From an uncultured Prevotella sp. (GTDB lineage Bacteria; Bacteroidota; Bacteroidia; Bacteroidales; Bacteroidaceae): a stretch of DNA of 64,000 nucleotides. The position numbers were made by a program, and so were the translations under genes. The notes under the pieces are model-generated. The model saw only the letters and a list, made by a program, of their open reading frames with translations. It made no database searches and had not been told where the DNA came from. The DNA lies in contig CAAGKM010000004.1 of NCBI GenBank assembly GCA_900770395.1, forward strand, positions 1 to 64,000, read 5' to 3'. Below, piece by piece: positions 1-6,916 of this stretch; the stretch's first letter is position 1, and every line of letters starts with the position of its first letter.

Positions 1-25
1 CGTTGAGACTTTCGAAACGATTAAT

Positions 26-133
<108 letters not shown>

Positions 134-146
134 TTCTTTTAAGACG

Positions 147-185
147 AGGAGTCCAGAGCAGAAATGCTCAGGACTCCTTTTTTTG
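147..185 (+). terminator. Rho-independent terminator of the rRNA operon
   Basis: AGGAGTCC (147-154) pairs with GGACTCCT (171-178). An inner GAGCA/TGCTC stem (156-160/165-169) extends it, and a run of T follows (178-184). It lies just after the 5S rRNA. Confidence 0.9.
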
Positions 186-234
186 TTGTCTTCATTTTGC
201 GGTGATATACCTGGGTTTATTTCATAATGATTTT

Positions 235-459
235 TCAGTTACTAAAATTGTATTACCGTCTGCTATGTAGAATCACAATCATATTGCCATAGGCAACTTC
301 AGGTTTATCCTAATGTCACAACCAAATCGATGATAATGATAGCGAATAAGTTCCACCTTGTAGTGCAATATCTTCGCACCACCCCTCGGACAAACACCCA
401 ACCATGAGAAGCAGCAACACTCCCCACGCAATCCAAAATCGTTTATCGGTCAGTTTCAT
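235..459 (-). pseudogene. decayed copy of the small membrane protein gene at 2245-2598
   Basis: Reading leftwards from the ATG at 457-459, the frame gives MKLTDKRFWIAWGVLLLLMV and continues for about 47 codons, closely matching the 117-residue protein encoded at 2245-2598 (same KRFWIAWGV start, same EDxALQGG segment). It then meets a TGA where the intact copy has Cys, a TAG two codons later, and beyond a recognisable GNMIV segment it shifts frame. This is direct evidence for an inactivated paralogue. Its start lies just downstream of the stop of the 462-1172 gene, so it was probably once co-transcribed with it. It could still make a short 47-residue peptide. The 190-240 part of this gap shows nothing else. 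Confidence 0.7.
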
Positions 460-461
460 CG

Positions 462-1172
462 CTAGCCTCCTTTCTCGCAATTCCCGACTGGTTGTTGTAC
501 TTTTATTTTCAGATATACCTCCCTTTGTCTTTTGTGGTCGTAAGTCTTCAAGAACAACATATTGTTGTCATACCAAAAGATAGGTTGGATTTTGGAGTCT
601 TCTTCTTGATAGAAAACGAATTCATTGTATTGGGTATTTTTATATGATTGGAATTCATAAATATAATTCCCTTCGCGACGAAAGAACTTCAAGTCTAACG
701 GCCCATCGCAATCGTATCTTGTCTGCGATACATACATCCCGTTTATATTTATTGCCGTTGGGGATGCCGCCTCACATAGGTTTTTGCCACTCTCAACATC
801 AAACCACCATATAGAATCGTCATGCGGACTGTTCGGTATAACGAAACCATACAAATTCAATTCTGGAAGATATAATAACTGTTGTTTGTTAAACCCAAAC
901 TCTTCTGCTTCTATCAAGTAATATATTTCTTGTAGGGTGACAGAATCAAGCCTTTCAAACTTATTCTGCGATTCTTTTAACACCAGACTCACGATTTCGT
1001 TATCGATAACGGAGTCTGCCGGAATAACATTATAGCGAGAACACTCTTTTTCTGCCTTGACATATTCAGTTTTGCTTATTTCCTCTACTGAGAAAACAGC
1101 TTGGGCGGATGCAACAGCAGCACTTGCTATCACAATCAGCAATGTCCAAAATCGTTTATCGGTCAGTTTCAT
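462..1172 (-). CDS. hypothetical secreted protein, MKLTDKRFW N-terminus
   Basis: I do not recognise the family. The 236-residue protein starts with a clear Sec signal (MKLTDKRFW, hydrophobic LLIVIASAAVASAQA, likely cut after AQA), so it should act in the periplasm or at the surface. The rest is soluble and rich in Asp, Glu and Tyr, with no motif I can name. I chose the ATG at 1172 because it overlaps the stop of the upstream gene (TAATG) and gives the same MKLT(D/N)KRFW start as two neighbouring loci; an ATG nine bases upstream (1181) is possible. It is the second gene of a leftward operon driven from about 2161-2192. Confidence 0.7.
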   Translation of the reverse strand: MKLTDKRFWTLLIVIASAAVASAQAVFSVEEISKTEYVKAEKECSRYNVIPADSVIDNEIVSLVLKESQNKFERLDSVTLQEIYYLIEAEEFGFNKQQLLYLPELNLYGFVIPNSPHDDSIWWFDVESGKNLCEAASPTAININGMYVSQTRYDCDGPLDLKFFRREGNYIYEFQSYKNTQYNEFVFYQEEDSKIQPIFWYDNNMLFLKTYDHKRQREVYLKIKVQQPVGNCEKGG

Positions 1173-2095
1173 TACCACCATGGATTTTTGTATGTTGCAC
1201 GACTGTCACCGCTTTCGGGTTCGATAATATCAAGGTCTTTCCATTGCATGAATCTATCCCATTCAGGTGAAGCATATTTGGGATTTATACGCATTTCTCC
1301 GTCGCCGATGTCGAAATCAAAACGAAACGGCAGGCTGCCGTCTCCCCACATACAGCGTTTTACTATCGCAGGGTGCTTATAACTCTGCCATGTACCTACA
1401 TAGGAGCGGTTCATATATCCGTCGCCGTCCTGATCCGTGTTGTCAACCTTAATGACTTTTGGAGCATCATCCGCGACATATCCGTATGCTCCCAATATAC
1501 CGTGAAACAATCCGCTTCCATTTTGTGTAGAATCTTCCTTAAGCGAATAATCGGCGATAATTTTATAGTAGTCATGAGAATCGTTATCTCGCTCAAAACA
1601 ATGATAGATTTTCTTGATCTTGACTTCTCCCACAAAATCGCAGACATTCTTTTTAACCTTTGTCCGGCCTCTTACGGAGTATGTCATTGAATCAGTTTTT
1701 ACCGCATCAGGATAGAAATAGACCTCTATCCGTCTGAAATCATTGCCAAGTACCCCATTGACAGGAGCATCAAAAGTGTGGTCACCCCAATAACTGTATG
1801 TTTTTAGAAAGGTCGGCTCTAAACAAAGTTTTCCCTCAATGAATAGCTGAGTACAATCCTCAAACAACCGCCCTTCAATAGGTGTCATATAAGTTTCATA
1901 CAAATTGCTGTAATCTACCCTGGCAAGGTCAAGCGCATTATTGTCTATCCAATAATACATTGCGCCAAGTGCATCGCGCTCAATTTTAAGCGGACTTGTG
2001 CCTGTTTGCATAGAATTTCCATGACTTTGCGCCCAAAGGTTACAGGAGAGAGCAAAGCCAACACATAGAATCAATATTTTATAGAGTGTTGCCAT
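1172..2095 (-). CDS. hypothetical secreted protein
   Basis: A 307-residue protein of unknown function. The ATG at 2095 gives a good signal peptide (MATLYKILILCVGFALSCNL, ending near WAQS). The frame stays open upstream to 2191, but that extension would include the promoter and has no signal character. The mature part has an Asp-rich stretch near the middle (DNTDQDGDGYMN) that resembles a calcium-binding DxDxDG loop, and an acidic C-terminus ending YKNPWW. The stop codon overlaps the start of the next gene (TAATG), which points to translational coupling. Confidence 0.7.
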   Translation of the reverse strand: MATLYKILILCVGFALSCNLWAQSHGNSMQTGTSPLKIERDALGAMYYWIDNNALDLARVDYSNLYETYMTPIEGRLFEDCTQLFIEGKLCLEPTFLKTYSYWGDHTFDAPVNGVLGNDFRRIEVYFYPDAVKTDSMTYSVRGRTKVKKNVCDFVGEVKIKKIYHCFERDNDSHDYYKIIADYSLKEDSTQNGSGLFHGILGAYGYVADDAPKVIKVDNTDQDGDGYMNRSYVGTWQSYKHPAIVKRCMWGDGSLPFRFDFDIGDGEMRINPKYASPEWDRFMQWKDLDIIEPESGDSRATYKNPWW

Positions 2096-2160
2096 ACGCA
2101 AAGTTATAATGAATAATTGACATTCGATGTGACAAATGTTCCCCACATTTTTATTTTCTG

Positions 2161-2192
2161 CAAAAATACAACATTTTCCCATATTGTCCAAA
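2161..2192 (-). promoter_or_regulatory. Bacteroidetes-type promoter for the 2095 operon
   Basis: On the minus strand TTTG (2189-2192) is followed after 20 nt by TATTTTTG (2161-2168), matching the Bacteroides TTTG/TAnnTTTG pattern. The downstream ATG is at 2095. The same layout and nearly the same bases recur at 3360-3391. Confidence 0.65.
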
Positions 2193-2244
2193 TATATTAC
2201 AATAATTAACTTTGAGTAATGGATAGTTTTTTGTATAACTGGTC

Positions 2245-2598
2245 CTACCCCATCTTCTTACGTTTTATAGCATTCATAATTACGGATACAAACAATGCAA
2301 TTGAATGGACGGTGTTTAACAGCAGAGCGTAAAACCACCAACTCAGTCCAGCTCCATACTGACAGTGAAATGTCAGATTATAAGTTAATATCGCATTATA
2401 GACAATCATTACAATCATATTGCCAAGGGCAGTTCTCGGTCTTACTCTATGGCACAGCCAAGTCGATAACAGCGACAGCGCGTAAGCTCCACCCTGTAGT
2501 GCTGTATCTTCGCGCCACCCCTTGGACAAGCAACACACAACCATGAGAATAAGCAACACTCCCCACGCAATCCAAAATCTCTTATTGGTCAGTTTCAT
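2245..2598 (-). CDS. small integral membrane protein, MKLTNKRFW family
   Basis: A 117-residue protein with about three to four hydrophobic segments (WIAWGVLLILMVVCCL; ALSLLSTWL; NMIVMIVYNAILTY; WWFYALLLNTVHSIALFVSVIM) and a basic C-terminus (NAIKRKKMG), so probably an inner-membrane protein. No function is assignable. The ATG at 2598 matches the paralogous starts at 1172 and 459 and overlaps the end of the upstream gene by 17 bp; a start at 2607 is less likely. A degenerate copy lies at 235-459. Confidence 0.65.
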   Translation of the reverse strand: MKLTNKRFWIAWGVLLILMVVCCLSKGWREDTALQGGAYALSLLSTWLCHRVRPRTALGNMIVMIVYNAILTYNLTFHCQYGAGLSWWFYALLLNTVHSIALFVSVIMNAIKRKKMG

Positions 2599-3103
2599 CG
2601 GATTCAAGGAGTTTTCGGATAGAGTTTATAATATCTTTCCAAGATGCTATGTCAAGGTCAAAAGACAGTTCTTTGTCATAATTCCATTCATGAATTTTAT
2701 CAGCCGCCGTTTGTGTGGGAAGTATAGTCAATTTACTGTTTTTATGGGTTACAAGAACGCTCGTAGAACACTTGTAGAGCTGTCGCCATGAGCGTTGCTT
2801 CATCGCCTTGATAAGTTCCGAATTATTCACTTCTACATATTTACCATGTAAGCTTGCTTGGATAATATCTGTCAAAGTATTCTTAAATTCTCCATTATCG
2901 CAGTTAAGAGGTAAGAATTTAATCGGGTGGCTCGAGTGAACATAATATACCGTGACAAATATGATTTTTTTGTCAGTGCGGTATATCATACACCTTCCAG
3001 AACGTTCCTTCGTTGTACATCTATCGTTGTATTTTCGATGAAATTGTTGCGAAAGAAACAAGAGTTTGTGAAAAAAATGAGATGTTTTCTGCCACTGTTT
3101 CAT
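2582..3103 (-). CDS. hypothetical protein
   Basis: A 173-residue soluble protein without signal peptide, membrane segment or recognisable motif. The N-terminus is rich in His, Gln and Lys; the remainder has a regular alpha/beta look and an acidic C-terminus (RKLLESDETDQ). Its ATG overlaps the stop of the upstream small membrane protein by 4 bp (ATGA), and its 3' end overlaps the next gene by 17 bp. The genes from 3315 to 2245 therefore form one tightly packed operon. Confidence 0.6.
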   Translation of the reverse strand: MKQWQKTSHFFHKLLFLSQQFHRKYNDRCTTKERSGRCMIYRTDKKIIFVTVYYVHSSHPIKFLPLNCDNGEFKNTLTDIIQASLHGKYVEVNNSELIKAMKQRSWRQLYKCSTSVLVTHKNSKLTILPTQTAADKIHEWNYDKELSFDLDIASWKDIINSIRKLLESDETDQ

Positions 3104-3315
3104 CGCTTGCCTCCTTTCTGATTCTCTATGAAAGTTTTGATTCCTTTGGGCGACAGATTGCCAACAGTGTCTTCACCCATCAGCCAGTTGAGCAAATTCC
3201 ATCGCCACATCACCCTATTATTCGCTACAGATATCATAATAATGACAACGGGCAGCAGCGTAAACTGTACCCACACCATCCACAGGACTATCTTGTATCG
3301 GAGATAAGCGGACAT
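3100..3315 (-). CDS. small membrane protein
   Basis: A 71-residue protein with one strong hydrophobic helix (IVLWMVWVQFTLLPVVIIMI) and a charged, Lys-rich C-terminus. It is the first gene of the leftward operon 3315-2245, with a promoter 45 bp upstream. It overlaps the next gene by ATGA. The function is unknown. Confidence 0.55.
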   Translation of the reverse strand: MSAYLRYKIVLWMVWVQFTLLPVVIIMISVANNRVMWRWNLLNWLMGEDTVGNLSPKGIKTFIENQKGGKR

Positions 3316-3359
3316 AACGGTTATAAATTAGATTTTGCTCCTTTAAGTATTATTTTCTG

Positions 3360-3391
3360 CAAAAATACAACATATTTTCGACATTGCCAAA
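3360..3391 (-). promoter_or_regulatory. Bacteroidetes-type promoter for the 3315 operon
   Basis: Minus-strand TTTG (3388-3391), a 20-nt spacer, then TATTTTTG (3360-3367). The -7 region and flanks (TGTTGTATTTTTGCAGAAAA) are identical to the promoter at 2161-2192. Confidence 0.65.
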
Positions 3392-3450
3392 TAAAAATGA
3401 GAGATAAAATCACATATCACCTAAATTGACGAAGAACCATATATTTTTCT

Positions 3451-3556
3451 AAACGTTGAGAATAGAATCGTAAACGTTGAGAATAGAATTCCAAACGATA
3501 CGTTTAGAATCGTGAATCAATCGTTTAGAGTCACGAATCGCCGATTTAGAATTGCG
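3451..3556. repeat. cluster of short imperfect repeats
   Basis: AAACGTTGAGAATAGAAT occurs at 3451-3468 and again at 3472-3489. Related units follow with CGTTTAGA(A/G)TC and CACGAATC or GTGAATC pieces up to about 3556, partly in inverted orientation. It lies in the 360-bp non-coding gap between the leftward operon and the DUF5131 gene. The role is unknown; a protein-binding array or the scar of a mobile element are both possible. Confidence 0.6.
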
Positions 3557-3607
3557 ACAGTGAGACTGATATGAATAAATTGGTGAATGAAGAGGTTGGA
3601 ATCATAT

Positions 3608-3655
3608 TTTTTTGTCCAATGTATAATAATATCTCAGGAAAAAAGAGTACCTTTG
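3608..3655 (+). promoter_or_regulatory. promoter region of the DUF5131 gene (copy 1 of a duplicated segment)
   Basis: TACCTTTG at 3648-3655 fits the -7 element; a clear -33 TTTG at 19-21 nt is not visible. The whole stretch from 3608 to about 3663 is repeated almost exactly at 5855-5907, in front of a deletion remnant of the same gene. Confidence 0.55.
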
Positions 3656-3675
3656 CATTGCGATAAAAGAACATT

Positions 3676-4479
3676 ATGGCAGAGCATTGGGAAATATATG
3701 CAGGCTGGAATCCCTGGCATGGCTGCACCAAGATTAGTTCCGGGTGCAAATACTGCTATGTCTATCGTCAGGATAAAATGTACGGCAGTGAGGTGTCGAG
3801 CAGTGAGTGCCGTAAGACGGGAAACTTCAATCTGCCCATTAAGCGCAGGCGCGACAAGTCGTGGAAGATAGAGAGCGGAAAAGTGGTGTTTACGTGTTTC
3901 ACCTCCGACTTTCTGCTGAGCGATGCCGATGGATGGCGTGGTGAATGCTGGCAGATGATGAGGGTGAGAAGCGACCTGTGGTTTTATTTTTTCACCAAGC
4001 GCATCGACCGCTTTATGAAGTGTGTTCCCGATGACTGGGGAGACGGGTATGACAATGTGCTGGTGGGATGTACGGTGGAGAATCAGCAGATGGCAGACTA
4101 CCGGCTGCCTATATTCAGGTCGCTGCCCATTAAGCACAAAAGCATCATCGTTTCGCCGTTGATAGGTCCTGTAGACCTGACCGACTATCTTGACGAAACC
4201 ATAGAGGAGGTTTGTGTTGGTGGAGAGTCGGGCTTTGATGCCCGTCCGTGCGACTACTCGTGGATTCTCGACATCCGCAGGCAATGTGTTGCTGCCGATG
4301 TCCCCTTCCGCTTTCACCAGACAGGAGCCCGTCTCATCAAGGACGGCAAGATGTACAGTGTGCCCCGCCGTTTTCAACTCAGTCAGGCGCATAAGGCAAA
4401 TATCGATTATAGAGTGGGGAAGTTTTATGTGCCTGAGACCGTTAAGTTTGAGTGGAGAGAAGATGATTATCATGACTGA
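3676..4479 (+). CDS. DUF5131 (phage Gp37/Gp68-like) family protein
   Basis: A 267-residue protein of the Gp37/Gp68 family, which has a radical-SAM-like Cys cluster but no established reaction. The diagnostic start NPWHGCTKISSGCKYCYVYR carries the CxxxxxCxxC spacing (Cys17, Cys24, Cys27), followed by FFTKR, VGCTVENQ and VGGESG segments, which match the family as I know it. The length is typical. The gene stands alone between a repeat cluster and a duplicated promoter segment. A deletion remnant with its 5' flank and last 15 or so codons lies at 5855-5960, so the gene was once duplicated. Confidence 0.8.
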   Translation: MAEHWEIYAGWNPWHGCTKISSGCKYCYVYRQDKMYGSEVSSSECRKTGNFNLPIKRRRDKSWKIESGKVVFTCFTSDFLLSDADGWRGECWQMMRVRSDLWFYFFTKRIDRFMKCVPDDWGDGYDNVLVGCTVENQQMADYRLPIFRSLPIKHKSIIVSPLIGPVDLTDYLDETIEEVCVGGESGFDARPCDYSWILDIRRQCVAADVPFRFHQTGARLIKDGKMYSVPRRFQLSQAHKANIDYRVGKFYVPETVKFEWREDDYHD

Positions 4480-4484
4480 TTTTA

Positions 4485-4582
4485 TTATAAGGAAGATTTG
4501 GTGGTTTTGGAAAAAAGTAGTACTTTTGCACAGAATAAAAACTAAATGATATGCTGAAAAAGATTTCTATTTTGGTGTTGCT
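4485..4582 (+). pseudogene. duplicated promoter and 5' end of the C69 peptidase gene
   Basis: This stretch repeats 6852-6949 almost base for base: TTTG (4497-4500), a 20-nt spacer, TACTTTTG (4521-4528), then the ATG at 4550 and MLKKISIL. After codon 10 or so the match ends and the frame stops within 20 codons. It is a cut-off copy of the dipeptidase promoter and signal peptide start and now reads into the fragment at 4592-4912. Confidence 0.75.
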
Positions 4583-4591
4583 GCGCAAAGT

Positions 4592-4912
4592 ATGTCTTTG
4601 TCTGGAATGAGTTACAATATCGGAAAAAGAACAAAACCGCTATTGTCTCTTGACAGTTTTCAGTCTGAAGATACATATATATTGCCTCAAAGGGAATTGT
4701 TTGCCAAATATATGGCAATATCAGCTTACTATGGTCAATTCTCATTGGATATCGCAGATAAAATTTTGGGACAATCTTTCTTGTCGTATTTTGAAAAACA
4801 GATTGCTTTTTTGAAGGAGCATGAGCTTGTCTCAATAGACAAACAACATATTACCATTACGCAAAAAGGCTTTTATGATTATGGAGCTGTCTTTTCTCTG
4901 TTTTACCCATGA
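4592..4912 (+). pseudogene. C-terminal fragment resembling HemN/HemW-type coproporphyrinogen oxidase
   Basis: The 106-codon frame reads as a helical C-terminal domain (ELFAKYMAISAYYGQFSLDI, later ITITQKGFYDYGAVFSLFYP). It resembles the C-terminal domain of Bacteroidetes HemN-like radical SAM proteins; no radical SAM core or Cys motif is present. It follows directly on the truncated copy of the dipeptidase 5' end, so it looks like a 5'-deleted gene now placed behind a foreign promoter. Whether it is translated from 4592 is unknown. The family call is from memory of the motif and is tentative. Confidence 0.45.
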
Positions 4913-4959
4913 GAATTAGTGGTATTTAGAAATTAGTATAGTCTATATGGAAATCTGTT

Positions 4960-5376
4960 TTACTTATCTTCGTTATATTTGCAGTCTATTAATGTTTCCA
5001 TTTTTGAAAGCAAATCCTCAGTTCTTTCAAAGAAAGGAGATACATCTTCTTCGGACCATTCAAAGCAATCATCGTAATCACCAGACTGACGCATATTCTG
5101 AAGAATGGATATAGTTCTTCCCTCATCTTTTGATAGAATCCCTGTCTTTACAAAGTGTTCGTTAATCTTTGCAATGATACCGGCATGTGTTTTTGCGAAT
5201 AATCCTTTGTCGACAAGTAGAGCATTGGAGATATAGAACAAGGAATAATACAGTCGATTTGCTGCAAGCGACCAATGCCCCATAGCAGCACAGTCTCTTG
5301 CCTCAACCATTGTTTTCCGTGCTTTTTCTATACGGTAGCTGATTATTGATTTCTTGTCGTCTTTACTTAGTGGCAT
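4960..5376 (-). CDS. HEPN-domain protein of a HEPN/MNT toxin-antitoxin pair
   Basis: A 138-residue all-helical HEPN protein; HEPN partners of MNT proteins are typically the toxin (an RNase in the HepT type). The family signature is NRLYYSLFYISNALL at about 40-54, with a C-terminal R96-QSGD-Y segment. The catalytic RX4-6H motif of HepT RNases is not seen: the position expected for His holds Tyr101, as in the RxxxDY subgroup, so the RNase activity is doubtful. It overlaps the upstream nucleotidyltransferase gene by 10 bp and is its co-transcribed partner. Confidence 0.85.
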   Translation of the reverse strand: MPLSKDDKKSIISYRIEKARKTMVEARDCAAMGHWSLAANRLYYSLFYISNALLVDKGLFAKTHAGIIAKINEHFVKTGILSKDEGRTISILQNMRQSGDYDDCFEWSEEDVSPFFERTEDLLSKMETLIDCKYNEDK

Positions 5377-5684
5377 ATCTCAATGGCGTCTCGTTCAACA
5401 AATTCGTGGAAAGGTGTGCATTTGCGGTTATCCCATTCAGATTTTGTGTAAATGATGGGATTTATCTCTTCTCCTATGCTATATCCCAATTCCATCAGCG
5501 GGCAAGCATAGTTGTTTATGTCGCCAACTGTTCGCTTGCTTTTATTCAAAATTATGAGGATGTCCCAGTCGGAGTCAGGGCGCGCATCTCCTCTTGCACG
5601 AGAACCAAACAGCAGGATTCGTGCGTCCAAAGGCATAATGTCTTTTACCGTATTTTCTATGTGTTCTAAAACATCCTTTTTCAT
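5367..5684 (-). CDS. MNT-type nucleotidyltransferase (antitoxin)
   Basis: A 105-residue minimal nucleotidyltransferase. LLFGSRARG (G27, S28) and DSDWD (D39, D41) form an exact GSX10DXD motif. In known HEPN/MNT modules such a protein silences the HEPN partner by AMP transfer to a Tyr. I chose the ATG at 5684 since the frame upstream (to 5756) encodes a hydrophobic run that overlaps the promoter. It is the first gene of the pair and overlaps the HEPN gene by 10 bp. Confidence 0.85.
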   Translation of the reverse strand: MKKDVLEHIENTVKDIMPLDARILLFGSRARGDARPDSDWDILIILNKSKRTVGDINNYACPLMELGYSIGEEINPIIYTKSEWDNRKCTPFHEFVERDAIEICH

Positions 5685-5704
5685 TGCAATCACTATTATT
5701 GGGG

Positions 5705-5735
5705 CAAAATTACAAATAAAAAATGAAAGGACAAA
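5705..5735 (-). promoter_or_regulatory. promoter of the HEPN/MNT pair
   Basis: Minus-strand TTTG (5732-5735), a 19-nt spacer and TAATTTTG (5705-5712), 20 bp before the ATG at 5684. Confidence 0.65.
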
Positions 5736-5854
5736 GAAAAAGGGAAAAAAATACATTTCTCCCTTTGAATTTTGTGGTTATTTACTCCCCTCCGCCGATT
5801 TCCGCCAGCAGATATTTCTGTCCGGTTTTTGTGCGTTTTTTCTCAAAGTCAAAC

Positions 5855-5960
5855 TTTTTTGTCCAATGTATAATAATATCTCAGGAAAAATAGCATCTTT
5901 GTATTGTGACATGTACCAGAGACCATTAAGTTTGGGTGGAGAGAAGATGATTATCATGAC
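5855..5960 (+). pseudogene. internal-deletion remnant of a second DUF5131 gene
   Basis: The first half (5855 to about 5907) matches the promoter flank 3608-3663. From 5911 it jumps to a match with 4427-4476, the last codons of the DUF5131 gene (GAGACCxTTAAGTTTGxGTG through ATTATCATGAC). A deletion of about 760 bp inside a duplicated copy explains this exactly. No protein is expected. Confidence 0.75.
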
Positions 5961-6037
5961 CGAGTATTTAGTCTGTTGTCAGCGGACCGTTCTTTTACGG
6001 AGGTGCCATATAGTAACACCCCCGTAATGTCTCCGCC

Positions 6038-6646
6038 TTATTCGAACACAAGCACCCGTTCCTCAACAGGCCGGAATGTCTTCTCGCCAGCATCTCCCGT
6101 GGACATGCCGAAAGGCATCTGCGCAATGAGACTCCATGACTTGCTTATGTTCCATTCACGGCAAACGGCATCGTCGATCAACGGATTGTAATGCTGCAGC
6201 GAGGCGCCAAATCCGGCATCTTCGAGCATGGTCCATACTGCAAGCTGGTGCATGGCGGACGTGTGCTGCGACCATTCGCTGAAATTTTTGCTGTATAGCG
6301 GATTGTCACGCTGCAGCTGCTCCACCACTGTCTGGTCCTCAAAAAACAGCACTGTGCCATACCCAGAGCTGAAACTTCTGTCGATTTTAGTCTCTGTCTT
6401 GCCAAAAGCCTCCGGCGGCACTATTTCCCTGAGTGCTTCCTTCACGATGTCCCACAGCTTTTTGTGCTGCCTGCCAAGCAGAAGCACAATTCTTGTAGAC
6501 TGTGAATTGAATGCCGATGGAACATGCTTTACGGCATATTCAATGATTTCCTTAATCTCCACGTCGCTTATCGGTGACTTGTCCGAAAGCCCATAATAAC
6601 TGCGGCGGTTGCTCAGCGCCTCCTTGAAATTTCTTCTCTTTTCCAT
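6038..6646 (-). CDS. nitroreductase-family oxidoreductase
   Basis: A 202-residue FMN-dependent nitroreductase-like protein, probably a cytoplasmic NAD(P)H oxidoreductase. The start EALSNRRSYYGLSDKSPIS (FMN phosphate-binding Arg pair), AFNSQSTRIVLL, and the late AGFGASLQHYNP segment are the usual landmarks, and the length fits. I prefer the ATG at 6646 (MEKRRNF) to the far start at 6805, which would add a 53-residue basic extension not expected in the family. It lies alone, transcribed leftwards, between two arms of duplicated sequence. Confidence 0.8.
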   Translation of the reverse strand: MEKRRNFKEALSNRRSYYGLSDKSPISDVEIKEIIEYAVKHVPSAFNSQSTRIVLLLGRQHKKLWDIVKEALREIVPPEAFGKTETKIDRSFSSGYGTVLFFEDQTVVEQLQRDNPLYSKNFSEWSQHTSAMHQLAVWTMLEDAGFGASLQHYNPLIDDAVCREWNISKSWSLIAQMPFGMSTGDAGEKTFRPVEERVLVFE

Positions 6647-6862
6647 TCTTCTGTCATTTTTATTGGTTATACTTTTTTGCTGTTGCAGCATCCACCAACT
6701 GTACAACGGGCGGAAGCCTGCATCGTGTTTGCAAAGATAGTCATAATATGTCTGCCAGCCAAGGCTGAGAATCTTTTTTACGGAAATTTTCGGTCTTTTA
6801 AGCAAACTTGCTGAATGTTACAGCCTGCTGTCCCCATACACATTATTTATTATTAAGGAAGA

Positions 6863-6894
6863 TTTGGTGGTTTGGGAAAAAAGTAGTACTTTTG
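6863..6894 (+). promoter_or_regulatory. promoter of the C69 peptidase gene
   Basis: TTTG (6863-6866), a 20-nt spacer and TACTTTTG (6887-6894), 23 bp before the ATG at 6917. The segment 6852-6949 is duplicated at 4485-4582. Confidence 0.7.
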
Positions 6895-6916
6895 CACAGA
6901 ATAAAAACTAAATGAT

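Noticed and set aside
3451..3556. CRISPR array
   Set aside because: The repeats are short, degenerate and partly inverted, without uniform spacers, and no cas gene is near.
3634..4473. 279-codon minus-strand open frame
   Set aside because: Antisense to the DUF5131 gene, which has a clear family Cys motif and a promoter.
4960..5684. Treating the HEPN/MNT pair as a new defence system
   Set aside because: HEPN/MNT pairs are well known; only the changed HEPN motif is worth noting.
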